NCBI RefSeq assembly: GCF_002283555.1
Contig: NZ_MVOI01000003.1
Coordinates: 1,042,798-1,106,797, forward strand
Direction of reading: 5' to 3'
Length of the DNA stretch: 64,000 bases
DNA from: Rubrivirga sp. SAORIC476
GTDB taxonomy: Bacteria; Bacteroidota; Rhodothermia; Rhodothermales; Rubricoccaceae
Position 1 is the stretch's first letter, and the number at the start of each line of letters is the position of its first letter. The position numbers were made by a program, and so were the translations under genes. This document shows, in pieces, positions 51,230 through 60,400 of the stretch. The notes below the pieces were generated by a model, which was not told the DNA's origin, did not search any database, and saw only the letters and a program-made list of their open reading frames with translations.

Positions 51230-52156
51230 ATGCTCGCCTTCTGCCTCGCCGCGCTCATGGCCGTCCCGTCCCCGGCTCTGGCCGACTCCGTCGACCTCCC
51301 GTACTACCCCGCGCCGATCTCGATGGTCGACGTGGACGACCGCGCGGTCGCGGTCTACGACACCGGCGGCGAGGGCGAGCCGGTCGTGCTCCTCCACGGG
51401 CTGGGCACCAACCTCGCGTTCTGGCGCGGGACGATCCCGGTGCTGGAGGCCGAGGGCCGCCGCGTGATCGCACTCGACCTGCCCGGCTACGGCCTCTCGG
51501 ACAAGGACGGCGTGGACGGCACGATGGGCGGCTTCGCCACAGCGGTCGCGGGCACGATGGACGCCCTCAGCGTGCCCGAGGCCGACGTAGTCGGCATCTC
51601 GATGGGCGGCCAGATCGCGATGACGCTCGCGCTGGACCACCCGGACCGCGTGCGGCATCTCGCGCTCCTCTCGCCTGCGGGCATCGAGACGTTCACGGAG
51701 CAGGAGAGCGCGGGCATGAAGATGCTGGTCACAGCGGCGGCCATCGCGAACACGCCCGAGCCGCAGGTGGCGGCCAACATCGCGGCCAACTTCGCCGCCT
51801 ACGACGAGGCCCGCGATGGCTGGATTTTGGACCAGCGCCTCGCCGTCATGGCGCGGGCCGACTTCCAGGCCTACGCCGCCGCCAACGCCGCCAGCGTCGC
51901 CGGGATGCTCGACGGCCGCGTCTACGAGCGCCTGGGCGAGATCGCCATGCCGACGCTGGTCCTCTACGGTGCGGGCGACCGCCTCATCCCCAATCCCTAC
52001 CTCCACCCGACGCTGACGACCGAGGCCGTCGCGCAGGCCGCCCGCGACGCGATGCCGCACGCCGAGGTCGAGATGATCGATGGCGCCGGGCACCTCGTCA
52101 TGCTGGAGCAGCCCGAGGCCGTCCACGCCCGCCTGTGCGCGTTCCTGGGTGAGTAG
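51230..52156 (+). CDS. Exported alpha/beta-fold hydrolase
   Basis: Hydrolase of 308 residues with an N-terminal signal peptide (MLAFCLAALMAVPSPALA), so probably periplasmic. It has the fold motif VVLLHGLGTNLAFW (oxyanion HG), IALDLPGYGLSDK, the nucleophile in VGISMGGQIAM, the acid in LVLYGAGDRLIP, and the catalytic His in IDGAGHLVMLEQPEAV. An esterase or lactonase acting before import fits its place at the end of the receptor-symporter-ligase operon: release of an acid from an ester outside the cytoplasm, then uptake and CoA activation (inference). Confidence 0.88.
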   Translation: MLAFCLAALMAVPSPALADSVDLPYYPAPISMVDVDDRAVAVYDTGGEGEPVVLLHGLGTNLAFWRGTIPVLEAEGRRVIALDLPGYGLSDKDGVDGTMGGFATAVAGTMDALSVPEADVVGISMGGQIAMTLALDHPDRVRHLALLSPAGIETFTEQESAGMKMLVTAAAIANTPEPQVAANIAANFAAYDEARDGWILDQRLAVMARADFQAYAAANAASVAGMLDGRVYERLGEIAMPTLVLYGAGDRLIPNPYLHPTLTTEAVAQAARDAMPHAEVEMIDGAGHLVMLEQPEAVHARLCAFLGE

Positions 52157-52221
52157 AGGGGCCGGCACCCTGACGCGAGCCCGTCGCACCCTTCCACGTC
52201 TCCCGTCCGGAACGCCGAGCC

Positions 52222-53358
52222 CTACGCCGCCAGCACCGTGTCGTACTCCGCCAGCATGAGGCGGGCGGCGTGGTCCCACGAGAAGGTGGCGGCCTGACGG
52301 AGCCCGCGCTCCCGCAGCGTCCGGCGGACCGGCGGGCTCGTGAGCACCTGCTCCAGCGCGTCCGCGATGGTCTCGGGCCGGCGAGGATCCACCAACAGCG
52401 CGGCGTCCCCGGCCACCTCGGGCATGGAGGCGGCGTCGGACGTGATGACGGGCGCGCCGCTCGCCATCGCCTCCAGGATGGGCAGGCCGAAGCTCTCGCG
52501 GAGCGACGGGTAGAGGAACGCGTCGCACAGCGAGTAGACCGCCGCCAGGTCGGCGTGGGCCATGTAGCCGGGCAGCACAAACCGGTCGCGGAGGTGCCCG
52601 GCACCGAGCCCGCGCAACATCTCGTCCAGCCGCTCCGGCGCGAGATCGGCCACGACGAGCTTCACGGCCTGGGGCACGCGCTCGGCGTAGCGGACGTAGG
52701 CCTCGACGGCGGCCGGGATGTTCTTCTTGGGGTCGGTGTTGCCCAGCAGGAACGCGAACCGCTCGTACAGTCCGTAGCGCTCCCGCACCTCGGCCAGGCG
52801 GACCGGGTCGCTCACCGGCGCGAACCGCTCGCTGACCGCGTTCGACACCACGGCCAGGCGGTCGGCGGCATCGGGGAAGCGCTCGGCGATGCGCCCGGCC
52901 TCGTACGCCGAGACCGTCGTCACGCGCGCGGCCTGGCGGACGGCCGTCGGCACGACCCAGCGACGGTACTGGTTGCCGAGCCGCTGGTACGCCGTGCCGC
53001 CGCGCGTCAGCGGGCTCCCGCCTTCCAGGAAGATGACGTCGTGGAGCGTCAGCACGACCGGGACGGGCGAGCGGAGCGGGGCCGTGTTGGCGGTGCAGTG
53101 CAGCAGGTCCACGCCCGCTTGGGCGGCGGCGCGGGGCAGGGCCACCTGCTCCCACGACGGGTACGACCGCCCCTCCACCTCGACGACCTCCAGGTTCGCG
53201 CTCGGCTCCAGGCAGGGGTCCTCGCCGGGGCGGACGAACGCGACGAACGTGTGCTCGGGCGCGAGCGCCGGGAGCCGCCGGAGCAGCTCCAGCGCCACCA
53301 CGTCCATTCCATGCTTGCGTGCGCGGAACAGCCGCTGCGCTTCGATGCCGATTCTCAT
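52222..53358 (-). CDS. Family 4 glycosyltransferase
   Basis: GT-B fold transferase of 378 residues. The N-terminal domain starts MRIGIEAQRLFRARKHGMD and includes LLHCTANTAPLRSPVPVVLTLHD, split at residue 100. The C-terminal nucleotide-sugar domain shows FAFLLGNTDPKKNIPAAVEAY, FVLPGYMAHADLAAVYSLCDAF and the EX7E signature in RESFGLPILEAMASGAPVI. It likely adds mannose, glucose or a similar sugar to a lipid-linked repeat unit in the cytoplasm. It overlaps the upstream GT2 gene by 4 bp and is last in a three-glycosyltransferase operon. Confidence 0.92.
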   Translation of the reverse strand: MRIGIEAQRLFRARKHGMDVVALELLRRLPALAPEHTFVAFVRPGEDPCLEPSANLEVVEVEGRSYPSWEQVALPRAAAQAGVDLLHCTANTAPLRSPVPVVLTLHDVIFLEGGSPLTRGGTAYQRLGNQYRRWVVPTAVRQAARVTTVSAYEAGRIAERFPDAADRLAVVSNAVSERFAPVSDPVRLAEVRERYGLYERFAFLLGNTDPKKNIPAAVEAYVRYAERVPQAVKLVVADLAPERLDEMLRGLGAGHLRDRFVLPGYMAHADLAAVYSLCDAFLYPSLRESFGLPILEAMASGAPVITSDAASMPEVAGDAALLVDPRRPETIADALEQVLTSPPVRRTLRERGLRQAATFSWDHAARLMLAEYDTVLAA

Positions 53359-54515
53359 GGCCGGGCGGCCGTCGCCGCGGTGTGGGGGGTGTGGAGGAAC
53401 GTCCGGTTGGCGCCGCGGCTCTTGGCGAGCGCCCAGCCCATCAGCGCGAGCGCGCGGGGCAGGTGGAGGAGGTCGCCCAGGAGCCCGCGCCGCAGGTCGG
53501 CCGGGATGCCCAGGCCGATGGCGACCGCCAGCGCGCCGCACAGCCCGGCCCATGGCAGCACCGAGGCGCCGACGAGCCCTGCGACCCCGAACAGGACCGG
53601 AGACAGAGCAAGCAGAACCGCGCGGGGCGGCAGCAGCATCTGGAGGGCCTTGTCGGCGTAATCCACATTCCCGGTGCGGACGAGCGTGGCGAGCGCCGGG
53701 AGCGCGTGCGCGCGAGCATAGTGGAACTGCGCCGCCAGCCACCGCCTCCGTTGGCGGACGAACACGTCGGAGGTCGACACCTTCTCGTCGAGGATGACGG
53801 CGTCGGGCGCGTAGGCGATCTGGATGCCGCGCCGGGTCAGGTCGAGCTCCAGCTCTTTGTCGAACCCGCCGACCGCCTCGGCCGTCGCCATCAACTCCGA
53901 AAAAAGAGCGGCGTCGAAGGCCATGCCAGAGCCGATGAGCGCGGCGCTCAGCCCGAGCGCGGCGTGGCCCTGCCGGAAGACGTGGTTGTTGACTGCCTCC
54001 GAGAGCGCGTCGAGGCGGGCGAGCGGCGTGTCGAAGTTCTTCGCCACGCGCCGCCCCTGCACCACGGCCGCCTCGGTGCGCGCGTCGTCGAGACGGGCGA
54101 GGGCGTCGGGCGCCATCACGTTGTCGGCGTCGAGCACGACCACGGTCTCGTACTGGCCGGGCGCGAACGTCGCCAGCGCGGCCCGGAGCGCCTTCGCCTT
54201 GGTCGACCGCTCGAACGCGACCTCGACCACCTGCACGCCGAGGGCGCGGAGGTCGCCGAGCGTCTCGGGTTGGAGCCCGTCGGCGATCACGATCACGTCG
54301 AACCGGGCGGTCGGGTAGTCCTGGCGGAGCGCCTCGCGGGCCGACGCCACGATCACGGCGTCCTCGCGGTAGGCGGGCAGCAGGACGGCGGTCCTCAAGC
54401 GGGCGCCTGCCGGGGGCGTCGGCAGGCGACGCAGTCGGCCGGCGACGGCGAACACCAGCAGGTAGCCCACCGACAGCGCCAGAGGCACCCAGAGCACCAG
54501 CAGCAGCGCGCTCAT
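53355..54515 (-). CDS. Membrane-anchored family 2 glycosyltransferase
   Basis: GT2 enzyme of 386 residues with a helix at the N-terminus and two or three near the C-terminus. Catalytic features are AVLLPAYREDAVIVAS, VIVIADGL, VVVLDADNVMAPD (the DxD motif), GGFDKELELDLTRRG (the ED-like general-base region reads KELE) and QRRRWLAAQFHYA (a QxxRW motif). The QxxRW motif suggests a processive or polymer-forming enzyme. It overlaps neighbours by 4 bp on both sides. Confidence 0.92.
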   Translation of the reverse strand: MSALLLVLWVPLALSVGYLLVFAVAGRLRRLPTPPAGARLRTAVLLPAYREDAVIVASAREALRQDYPTARFDVIVIADGLQPETLGDLRALGVQVVEVAFERSTKAKALRAALATFAPGQYETVVVLDADNVMAPDALARLDDARTEAAVVQGRRVAKNFDTPLARLDALSEAVNNHVFRQGHAALGLSAALIGSGMAFDAALFSELMATAEAVGGFDKELELDLTRRGIQIAYAPDAVILDEKVSTSDVFVRQRRRWLAAQFHYARAHALPALATLVRTGNVDYADKALQMLLPPRAVLLALSPVLFGVAGLVGASVLPWAGLCGALAVAIGLGIPADLRRGLLGDLLHLPRALALMGWALAKSRGANRTFLHTPHTAATAARP

Positions 54516-55498
54516 CGGGTGACCTCCAGCAGCGTGTCGGCGGAGAGGAGCCGCGGCGCGGCGGCCGGGCGGTCGACGCGGGGCCAGGGTCGCCGGGGCA
54601 ACCGTGCATCCGGGGTCAGCGAGGGGTGCGCGAGGTGCCACGCGAGGCCCTGGACGACCGCGCGCACATGCGCCCACCGGCCCGCCAGCGCGTGGCGGAC
54701 GACGTGCACCGGCGCGACGACCGCGACGAGGGCGGCGATGCTGAGGGCCTTCCGCCAGCCGCGCGCGTTGCGGCGCAGGTAGAGCACCCGGTTGCGGGTC
54801 TGGAAGCGGGTCTTGAGCGGGCTCGCCTTGCCGACGGTCACCGACTCCTTGTGCCAGACCGTCGACTCGGCGACGTAGTGGGCCCGCCAGCCCGCCCGGC
54901 GGAGGCGCGTCCCGAAGTCCAGTTCCTCGTAGTAGATGAAGTAGTCCTCGCCCAGCAGGCCGACCTCCTCCAGCACGCGCCGCCGGATCAGCAGCGCCGC
55001 GCCGTGGCCGAGTTCCGTCGGGCCGGAGACGTCGTGCTGACCTCGGTCGACCTCGCCCGAGCCGATCCACCGGGCCTGTCCGCGCCAGGGGTCGACCGCC
55101 GTGCCGCCGGCGTACTGGATGCGCTCCGGCTCGTGGAAGTAGCGAATCTTGGGCGAGCAGGCCCCCAGTCCGGGGTCCGCCTCCATCGCCGCGACGAGCG
55201 GCTCCAGGAAGTCGGGCTCGACCTCGGTGTCGTTGTTGAGGAGCAGCACGTACCCGCCACGCGCCTGCCGCATCCCGAGGTTGTTGCCACCGGTGAACCC
55301 CAGGTTGGTGGGGCTCTTGATGAGACGCGGGTGCGGGTAGTAGGCGTCGAGCAACGCCAGGTCGCGCGGCTCGGAGCCGTTGTCGACGACGACGACCTCG
55401 ACGCGGGGGTAGGTCACGCGCTCCAGCGAGGCCAGCAGGTCGCACGTGACCTCGGCCTGATTCCAGTTGAGCGTGACGATGGAGACGAGTGGCGGCAT
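54512..55498 (-). CDS. Family 2 glycosyltransferase, rhamnosyltransferase-like
   Basis: Soluble-type GT2 of 328 residues. It has VSIVTLNWNQAEVTCDLLAS, VVVVDNGSEP, NLGFTGGNNLGMRQARGGYVLLLNNDTEV (split near 85), and DYFIYYEELDFGTRLRRAG, the pattern of dTDP-rhamnosyltransferases and related enzymes. It is first in the operon with the other GT2 and the GT4, and a paired TTCGTCGAA site lies 59 bp upstream of its ATG. A rhamnose donor would agree with rfbC/rfbD elsewhere in this window, but the donor is inferred. Confidence 0.92.
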   Translation of the reverse strand: MPPLVSIVTLNWNQAEVTCDLLASLERVTYPRVEVVVVDNGSEPRDLALLDAYYPHPRLIKSPTNLGFTGGNNLGMRQARGGYVLLLNNDTEVEPDFLEPLVAAMEADPGLGACSPKIRYFHEPERIQYAGGTAVDPWRGQARWIGSGEVDRGQHDVSGPTELGHGAALLIRRRVLEEVGLLGEDYFIYYEELDFGTRLRRAGWRAHYVAESTVWHKESVTVGKASPLKTRFQTRNRVLYLRRNARGWRKALSIAALVAVVAPVHVVRHALAGRWAHVRAVVQGLAWHLAHPSLTPDARLPRRPWPRVDRPAAAPRLLSADTLLEVTR

Positions 55499-55556
55499 GG
55501 ATCGGGGGGCGGAGTGCCTGGAGGATCTCGCCCGCCCACTCTCCGCCCGGTCCCGT

Positions 55557-55586
55557 TTCGACGAACGCCCCCTCCCCTTCGACGAA
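55557..55586 (-). promoter_or_regulatory. Paired TTCGTCGAA palindromes, site B
   Basis: Perfect copies at 55557-55565 and 55578-55586, 21 bp start to start, 59 bp upstream of the GT2 ATG. The flanks of the first copy (TTTCGACGAACGCCCC on plus) are identical to those of site C. Confidence 0.65.
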
Positions 55587-55589
55587 CAC

Positions 55590-55613
55590 CTCCGCCTCGG
55601 CACCGAGGCGGAG
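55590..55613. repeat. Family-1 palindrome next to site B
   Basis: Arms CTCCGCCTCGG/CCGAGGCGGAG (11 bp) around CA, immediately beside operator pair B in the divergent spacer. Here it is not at a gene end, unlike most copies. Confidence 0.55.
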
Positions 55614-55670
55614 GTGGTGGAACGGCGGTCTGGGGGCCGCGTTGGGGCCACGAACGACTCGACCGCCGCG

Positions 55671-56435
55671 ATGACCCACCCGATCTCTGTCTCCCTGACC
55701 CACCACGGGCGCACGCTCGCCGGCAGCCTCTACGACGCCGGAGCGGACGCGCCGTGGGCGCTGCTGGTCCACGGCTTCGGCGGCTCGCGGATCGGCCCCC
55801 GCCGCCTCTTCGCGCTCCTGGCCGACCGGCTCCGCCAGGCGGGCGTCACCGCCGTCGCCTTCGACCGGCTGGGGCACGGCGAGAGCGACGGCGACTTCTT
55901 CGACATCACCGTCTCCGAGGAGGTCGAGCAGGTTCTCGGCATGCGCCGGTGGGCCGAAGACCGTGCGGGCGGCCCGATCCACCTCGTCGCCCACTCGCTG
56001 GGAGGCGTCGAGACCGCCCTCTCCGCCGCCCGTCGGCCCGATGGCATCGCGTCGCTCGCGCTCTGGGCCCCCGCCGCCGTCTCCGCCGACGACGTGGCCG
56101 AGGGCACCGTGCACGGCCAGTCGACCAATGCTCTCGACACGCACGGTCGCATCGACATCGAGGGACTCGCCCTCGGCCCCGCCTTCGTCGACGACCTCCG
56201 AGGCACCGACCCGTACGACGGGATCGACGCCTACACCGGCCCCGCCCGCATCCACCAGGGGCTGGAGGACGACGTCGTGCCGGTGCGCTACAGCCGTCGC
56301 TACGCCGAGATCTGGGGCGACCCCGACGCCCTGCTCGTGACCTACCCCGACGCCGGCCACACGTGGTCCGCCCTCCCGGAGCGCGAGACGCTGATCGGCA
56401 ACACCGTCGCCGACATCGTCGCCGCCGGTCGGTGA
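55671..56435 (+). CDS. Alpha/beta hydrolase (serine aminopeptidase-like)
   Basis: Cytosolic alpha/beta-fold hydrolase of 254 residues. It has ALLVHGFGGSRIGPRR, VAFDRLGHGESDGDFFD, the nucleophile in HLVAHSLGGVETAL, the acid in IHQGLEDDVVPV, and the His in DAGHTWSAL. It is similar to acyl-esterase/S33-type hydrolases. It lies alone on the plus strand inside the polysaccharide region, divergent from the GT2 operon and convergent with the O-antigen ligase gene. Deacylation of a sugar or lipid intermediate is possible but not shown. Confidence 0.87.
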   Translation: MTHPISVSLTHHGRTLAGSLYDAGADAPWALLVHGFGGSRIGPRRLFALLADRLRQAGVTAVAFDRLGHGESDGDFFDITVSEEVEQVLGMRRWAEDRAGGPIHLVAHSLGGVETALSAARRPDGIASLALWAPAAVSADDVAEGTVHGQSTNALDTHGRIDIEGLALGPAFVDDLRGTDPYDGIDAYTGPARIHQGLEDDVVPVRYSRRYAEIWGDPDALLVTYPDAGHTWSALPERETLIGNTVADIVAAGR

Positions 56436-56441
56436 CCGCCT

Positions 56442-56461
56442 CCGCCTCGGCACCGAGGCGG
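56442..56461. terminator. Family-1 palindrome, bidirectional terminator
   Basis: CCGCCTCGG-CA-CCGAGGCGG fills the 28 bp gap between two convergent stop codons (56435 plus, 56464 minus) and can end both transcripts. Confidence 0.55.
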
Positions 56462-56463
56462 GG

Positions 56464-57918
56464 CTACTCGGGCGGCACGGCCGCCTGCGCGTCCAGTCGG
56501 GGCGCGAGGTAGAGCGCGGCCACGCTGACGGCCACCAGGATGCCCGTCGGCATCTGGCCCAGAACCTGGTTGCCGTAGCTCGCGACCGCGATCCCGCAGA
56601 GCCCGGCGAAGAGCGCCAGCAGCCGCTGCTTCAGCGCCGCGTCGCGCACGCGGAGCAGCCGCCGCAGCGCGCCGCCCAGCAGCGACGCCAGCCCGATCAG
56701 GTACAGCCACAGGCCGACCGGCCCCTGCTCAGCCCAGATCTTGACGTACCACGAGTCGAGCGCCAGCTCCGCCAGGAACGTGCCCGGGCTGAAGCGCTGG
56801 CCCCAGTACCCGCCCGACCCCACGCCGCCGCCGAATGGGCGGCTCGCGAGGTAGGTCTTGAGCTTCTTCTGGTTCTCCAACCGCACCTGCAGGCTTGCGT
56901 TGTCGGAGCCCTCCACGATGGCCGTCCGCATCCGCTGGACCTCGTAGATGCCACTGCCGACGCTCGTGAACCGCAGCGCGCCGTAGACCAGCAGCAGCGC
57001 CGCCATGCCGACCACCAGCAGCCGCCAGTTGCCGCTGAGGAGGAAGTAGACGAAGAAGCCGATCATCGGCACCGCCATCGCTCCGCGCGTGCCGGAGATC
57101 AGCAGGCCATAGAGGCCGAGCAGGCCCGCGATCCAGAGCAGCACCTTGCGTCCGCGTGAGGCGGGGCCGAGCGCCAGAATGATCGCGACCAGCCCAGCGT
57201 GCCCCATCGCCGCGCCGAACTGGCCGGAGTCGGAGTAGAACGAGAACACGCGCAGCTTGCCGAACAGCAGGTGCGTCGACAGGTTGCCGGGCACGTTGAG
57301 CCACGCCTGCTCGGAGCCGTCCAGGCCCACGACCTTCTGCTTGATGCCCCAGAGCGCGCCGACGACCGACCACGCGAGCCACAGCCCCAGCAGCCGGTCC
57401 AGGTCGCGCCGGTCGCGCAGCAGCAGCAGGCACAGCGGGACCGCCAGCACCGGATACAGCGCCACCCCGCGGACGGCGTAGAACCACGCGGCCAGGCTTC
57501 GCGCCTCCGGGTTCACGATCTGGAACAGGTTGTAGGCCATCCAGATCGAGACCGCCCAGACGGCGCCGTTCTTCAGCCGGTCCCAGTCCCACGCGCGGGG
57601 GCGAACGATCACCGCGAGCAGCGTCAGCGCGAGGAACGCGTCCACCAGCAGGCCCGTCGGCGCGGGGACGTAGCGCGTCACGCCGACGCCCACGAACGCG
57701 GCCACGAGCGTCGCCACGAGGCCCCAGCGCGGGTCCAGAAAGACGGCGCGGGCGACGAAGAACGCGGGCGCGAGCGCGACCAGCGCCAGCCCGGCTACGA
57801 CGCCGCCCTTCGCCACGACCAGGCCGAGAACGACGGCCAGGACGACCGTCGCCGCGCCACGCACGAGGCGGGCGGACCACGAGACGGAGCCGGAGGGGAG
57901 GTCGAGCACGGGGGACAT
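56464..57918 (-). CDS. O-antigen ligase/polymerase family membrane protein
   Basis: Polytopic protein of 484 residues with about 12 helices and a large periplasmic loop between them (about 320-400), as in Wzy polymerases and WaaL ligases. The segment LISGTRGAMAVPMIGFFVYF matches the core O-Ag_ligase region, and the loop holds PFGGGVGSGGYWGQRF. It likely joins polysaccharide repeat units or transfers the glycan to an acceptor in the periplasm. It lies 4 bp after the flippase gene, consistent with a Wzx/Wzy pair. Confidence 0.88.
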   Translation of the reverse strand: MSPVLDLPSGSVSWSARLVRGAATVVLAVVLGLVVAKGGVVAGLALVALAPAFFVARAVFLDPRWGLVATLVAAFVGVGVTRYVPAPTGLLVDAFLALTLLAVIVRPRAWDWDRLKNGAVWAVSIWMAYNLFQIVNPEARSLAAWFYAVRGVALYPVLAVPLCLLLLRDRRDLDRLLGLWLAWSVVGALWGIKQKVVGLDGSEQAWLNVPGNLSTHLLFGKLRVFSFYSDSGQFGAAMGHAGLVAIILALGPASRGRKVLLWIAGLLGLYGLLISGTRGAMAVPMIGFFVYFLLSGNWRLLVVGMAALLLVYGALRFTSVGSGIYEVQRMRTAIVEGSDNASLQVRLENQKKLKTYLASRPFGGGVGSGGYWGQRFSPGTFLAELALDSWYVKIWAEQGPVGLWLYLIGLASLLGGALRRLLRVRDAALKQRLLALFAGLCGIAVASYGNQVLGQMPTGILVAVSVAALYLAPRLDAQAAVPPE

Positions 57919-57922
57919 CAGA

Positions 57923-59179
57923 CTACGCGACCTCCGGTATCGGCCGACGCGCGCCGGGCACGAGCGGCACCTCGCGCGCCACCAGCACCCCGCCCACGAC
58001 CACGCCGACCGCCGTCATCCCGACCGTCACCGCGGCCACGCCGGAGACGCCGAACCCGAGCGCCAGCGCGACCGCGTCGCCGCCGAGGTTGGCGGCCAGC
58101 ATCGCGCCCACCTTGACGGTGTTGAGGTGGGGCCGCCCGAGGGCGTCGAGCGCGAGCCCGAGGAAGCGGTCGAGCGGGAGCAGCAGCGCGTAGAGCAGGA
58201 ACCAGCGGAAGGGCGCGGCGGCCTCGGCGTAGGACTCGCCGCCGAGCAGCGTCGTCGCCTCGGTCGCGAACACCCAGCCCAGCGCGGCGGCGGGCAGCAG
58301 CACCAACGTCAGCGTCGCCACGTCGCGGCGGAGGCGGGCGGCGAGCGCGGCCCCGTCGCCCACCCGGGCCGACCGCGCCATCGCGGGGAACGCCGCGCCC
58401 GCGAGCCCCCGGATCGGCACCTCGGCCGCCTCGACGAGCTTCTGGGGGACGCCGTAGAGCGCGACCGCCGCCGGACCGAGGACGGTGCCCAGGATCAGCG
58501 CGTCCGCGCTGCGCAGCAGGTTGGCGCCGACCGTCGTCGCGGCGCTGAAGCGGCCGAAGCGGAGCAGCCGCGCCACGTCGGCACGTCGCGTCTGGCGGAC
58601 CGTCTCTGGCCGCGCCCAGCCCAGCGCGAGCGCACCCAGCGAGACGATGCCGTGCGCCGCCGCGTGGGCCCACGCAAGTGCGCCCAGCGTCACCCCCTCC
58701 CCCATCGCCACGACGGCGCCGACGAACAGGACGCTCAGCGCCAGCCGCAGCGCCAGCACGCGCCCGAACCGCTCCCGGGCCTGCGCCTCCCACGCCGCGA
58801 CCGTGTGCGGCAGCCCGGCCACCAGCAAGACCGGCAGCACGACCCACACGCCGCCGACGACCGATACGACCAGCGCGCCGAGCCCGGCCACGCCCGCCGT
58901 CACCCCGAGGCCGACCGTCCACGCGGCGCCGACGACCCGGTCCGCCTCGGCACGGCCGTGGCCCGACGCCTGCTGGACGAGCGCCGACTGCGCCAGCCCG
59001 CTCCTCAGCATGTCGACGAATGTGGCGACGGTCAGGTAGAGCACCCAGGTGCCGAACGCAGCGGGCGCGAGCGCGCGGGCGACGAGCGCGAACCCGACGA
59101 AGCCGAGCACGGCGCTGGCGGCCTGCGTGGCGAGCGAGAGGGCGCGCGGTCCGCGAGCGAGGGCGAGGAGGCGGCGCAT
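57923..59179 (-). CDS. Polysaccharide flippase (Wzx-like)
   Basis: Membrane protein of 418 residues with about 12-14 helices of the MOP superfamily polysaccharide-export type. It begins ALSLATQAASAVLGFVGFALVARALAP, the conserved start of these flippases, and includes FGRFSAATTVGANLLRSADALILGTVLG. It would move undecaprenyl-linked repeat units across the inner membrane. It is 1 bp after the preceding glycosyltransferase stop and 4 bp before the polymerase/ligase gene. Confidence 0.9.
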   Translation of the reverse strand: MRRLLALARGPRALSLATQAASAVLGFVGFALVARALAPAAFGTWVLYLTVATFVDMLRSGLAQSALVQQASGHGRAEADRVVGAAWTVGLGVTAGVAGLGALVVSVVGGVWVVLPVLLVAGLPHTVAAWEAQARERFGRVLALRLALSVLFVGAVVAMGEGVTLGALAWAHAAAHGIVSLGALALGWARPETVRQTRRADVARLLRFGRFSAATTVGANLLRSADALILGTVLGPAAVALYGVPQKLVEAAEVPIRGLAGAAFPAMARSARVGDGAALAARLRRDVATLTLVLLPAAALGWVFATEATTLLGGESYAEAAAPFRWFLLYALLLPLDRFLGLALDALGRPHLNTVKVGAMLAANLGGDAVALALGFGVSGVAAVTVGMTAVGVVVGGVLVAREVPLVPGARRPIPEVA

Positions 59180-59180
59180 G

Positions 59181-60383
59181 TCAGGCGGCCCGGCGACGCG
59201 GAGCGGCCGGGGCCTGCTCGACGACGGCCGCGAAGGCGCGGGCGCGAGCGGCCCACGTGTTCTGTCGCGCGAAGGCGACGCGGCGGCGGCGCGCAGCCAG
59301 GCCCCGGTCGCGGAGCGCCAGGTCGAGCGCCTGCGAGAAGACCGGGACGTCGGACGCCGTGTAGACGTGCGCCTCCGCGTCGCCGAGCGGCGCGAAGGGC
59401 GTCGTCACCACGGGCCGGCCGGCGGCGAGGTACTCGTTCAGCTTCATCGGGTAGATGCTCCGCGTGAAGCGCGTCACCTGGAACGGGATGATGCCGACGT
59501 CCATCTGCCCCAGGAAGCCGGGCAGGGCGTCGGGCGGGTGCGGACCGGCCAGCGTCACGTTCGCGTGCGCTGCCAGCGCCTCCGCCTCAGGCGCCGTCGC
59601 GCGGCCGACGAACAGGAAGTCGAGGTCGGCCCGCCGCTCGACGAGCGCGCCCAGGAGCGCGTAGTCCACCCGCCCGTCCAGACTGCCGATGAAGCCGACG
59701 CACGGCCGGTCGCCCTCAGGCTGCCACGTAGCCGCCGGGTAGAAGAGGTCGAAGTCGACGCCGTTGGGGACCAGGTGGACGTTGGCGTGCTGTGCGCCCC
59801 GGCTCTCCCGCAGGCCCTCGGACGTGACCACGACGGCGTCCGCGTTCGCCAGGTACTCGGCCTCCAGCCGCGCCCCGTGCTTGCCGACCCACGGCGCGGC
59901 CGCGATCTCGTCGTAGCCGTAGTAGACCCGCGCCCGCTCGCTGAGCTGCCCGACCAGCGGCAGCCCGAGTTGCGGCGCGAACGCCGTCACCACGACAGGG
60001 TCCGTCATCGACAACTCCCGCATCGCGGCGCGGACGACGTGACCGACGATCCGGGCGTTGACCGCCAGCGCGGCGCGGAACGCGGGCCCTTCGTCCATCC
60101 AGCGCGTCGGCAGGACGGGCGGCGGGGTCAGGACGTGGATCGGACCGTGCGGTCCGTTGATGCGGCGCAGGCGGTCCTCCCGGCCAAACATCCGCTCCAG
60201 CGGCGCGCCCCCCCGGCCGAGTGCGGCGCGGGCGGCGTCGGCGAGCGTGTGCGCATAGTCGACGTAGAGCACGCGGTAGTGGGCCGCCAGCGCCTCCATC
60301 AAGCGGACCGTCGACTTGACGTAGTCGCCGTCCCAGGCGGGCTGGGCGAGGCAGACGAGGGCGGGTTTCGGGGAATCAGGCAT
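59181..60383 (-). CDS. Glycosyltransferase, GT-B fold
   Basis: Predicted GT-B transferase of 400 residues with similarity to family 1/4 enzymes. N-terminal LVCLAQPAWDGDYVKSTVRLM; an acceptor-domain segment VYYGYDEIAAAPW; the C-terminal half starts at VGFIGSLDGRVDYALL, with LAGPHPPDALPGFLGQMDVGIIPF split near 310 and PMKLNEYLAAGRPVVTT as the donor-binding motif. The ATG at 60383 is chosen over an upstream ATG at 60410 overlapping a palindrome. It is followed by flippase and polymerase, so it probably builds the repeat unit. Confidence 0.9.
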   Translation of the reverse strand: MPDSPKPALVCLAQPAWDGDYVKSTVRLMEALAAHYRVLYVDYAHTLADAARAALGRGGAPLERMFGREDRLRRINGPHGPIHVLTPPPVLPTRWMDEGPAFRAALAVNARIVGHVVRAAMRELSMTDPVVVTAFAPQLGLPLVGQLSERARVYYGYDEIAAAPWVGKHGARLEAEYLANADAVVVTSEGLRESRGAQHANVHLVPNGVDFDLFYPAATWQPEGDRPCVGFIGSLDGRVDYALLGALVERRADLDFLFVGRATAPEAEALAAHANVTLAGPHPPDALPGFLGQMDVGIIPFQVTRFTRSIYPMKLNEYLAAGRPVVTTPFAPLGDAEAHVYTASDVPVFSQALDLALRDRGLAARRRRVAFARQNTWAARARAFAAVVEQAPAAPRRRAA

Positions 60384-60400
60384 GAGCGTTGGGTCGGTCG

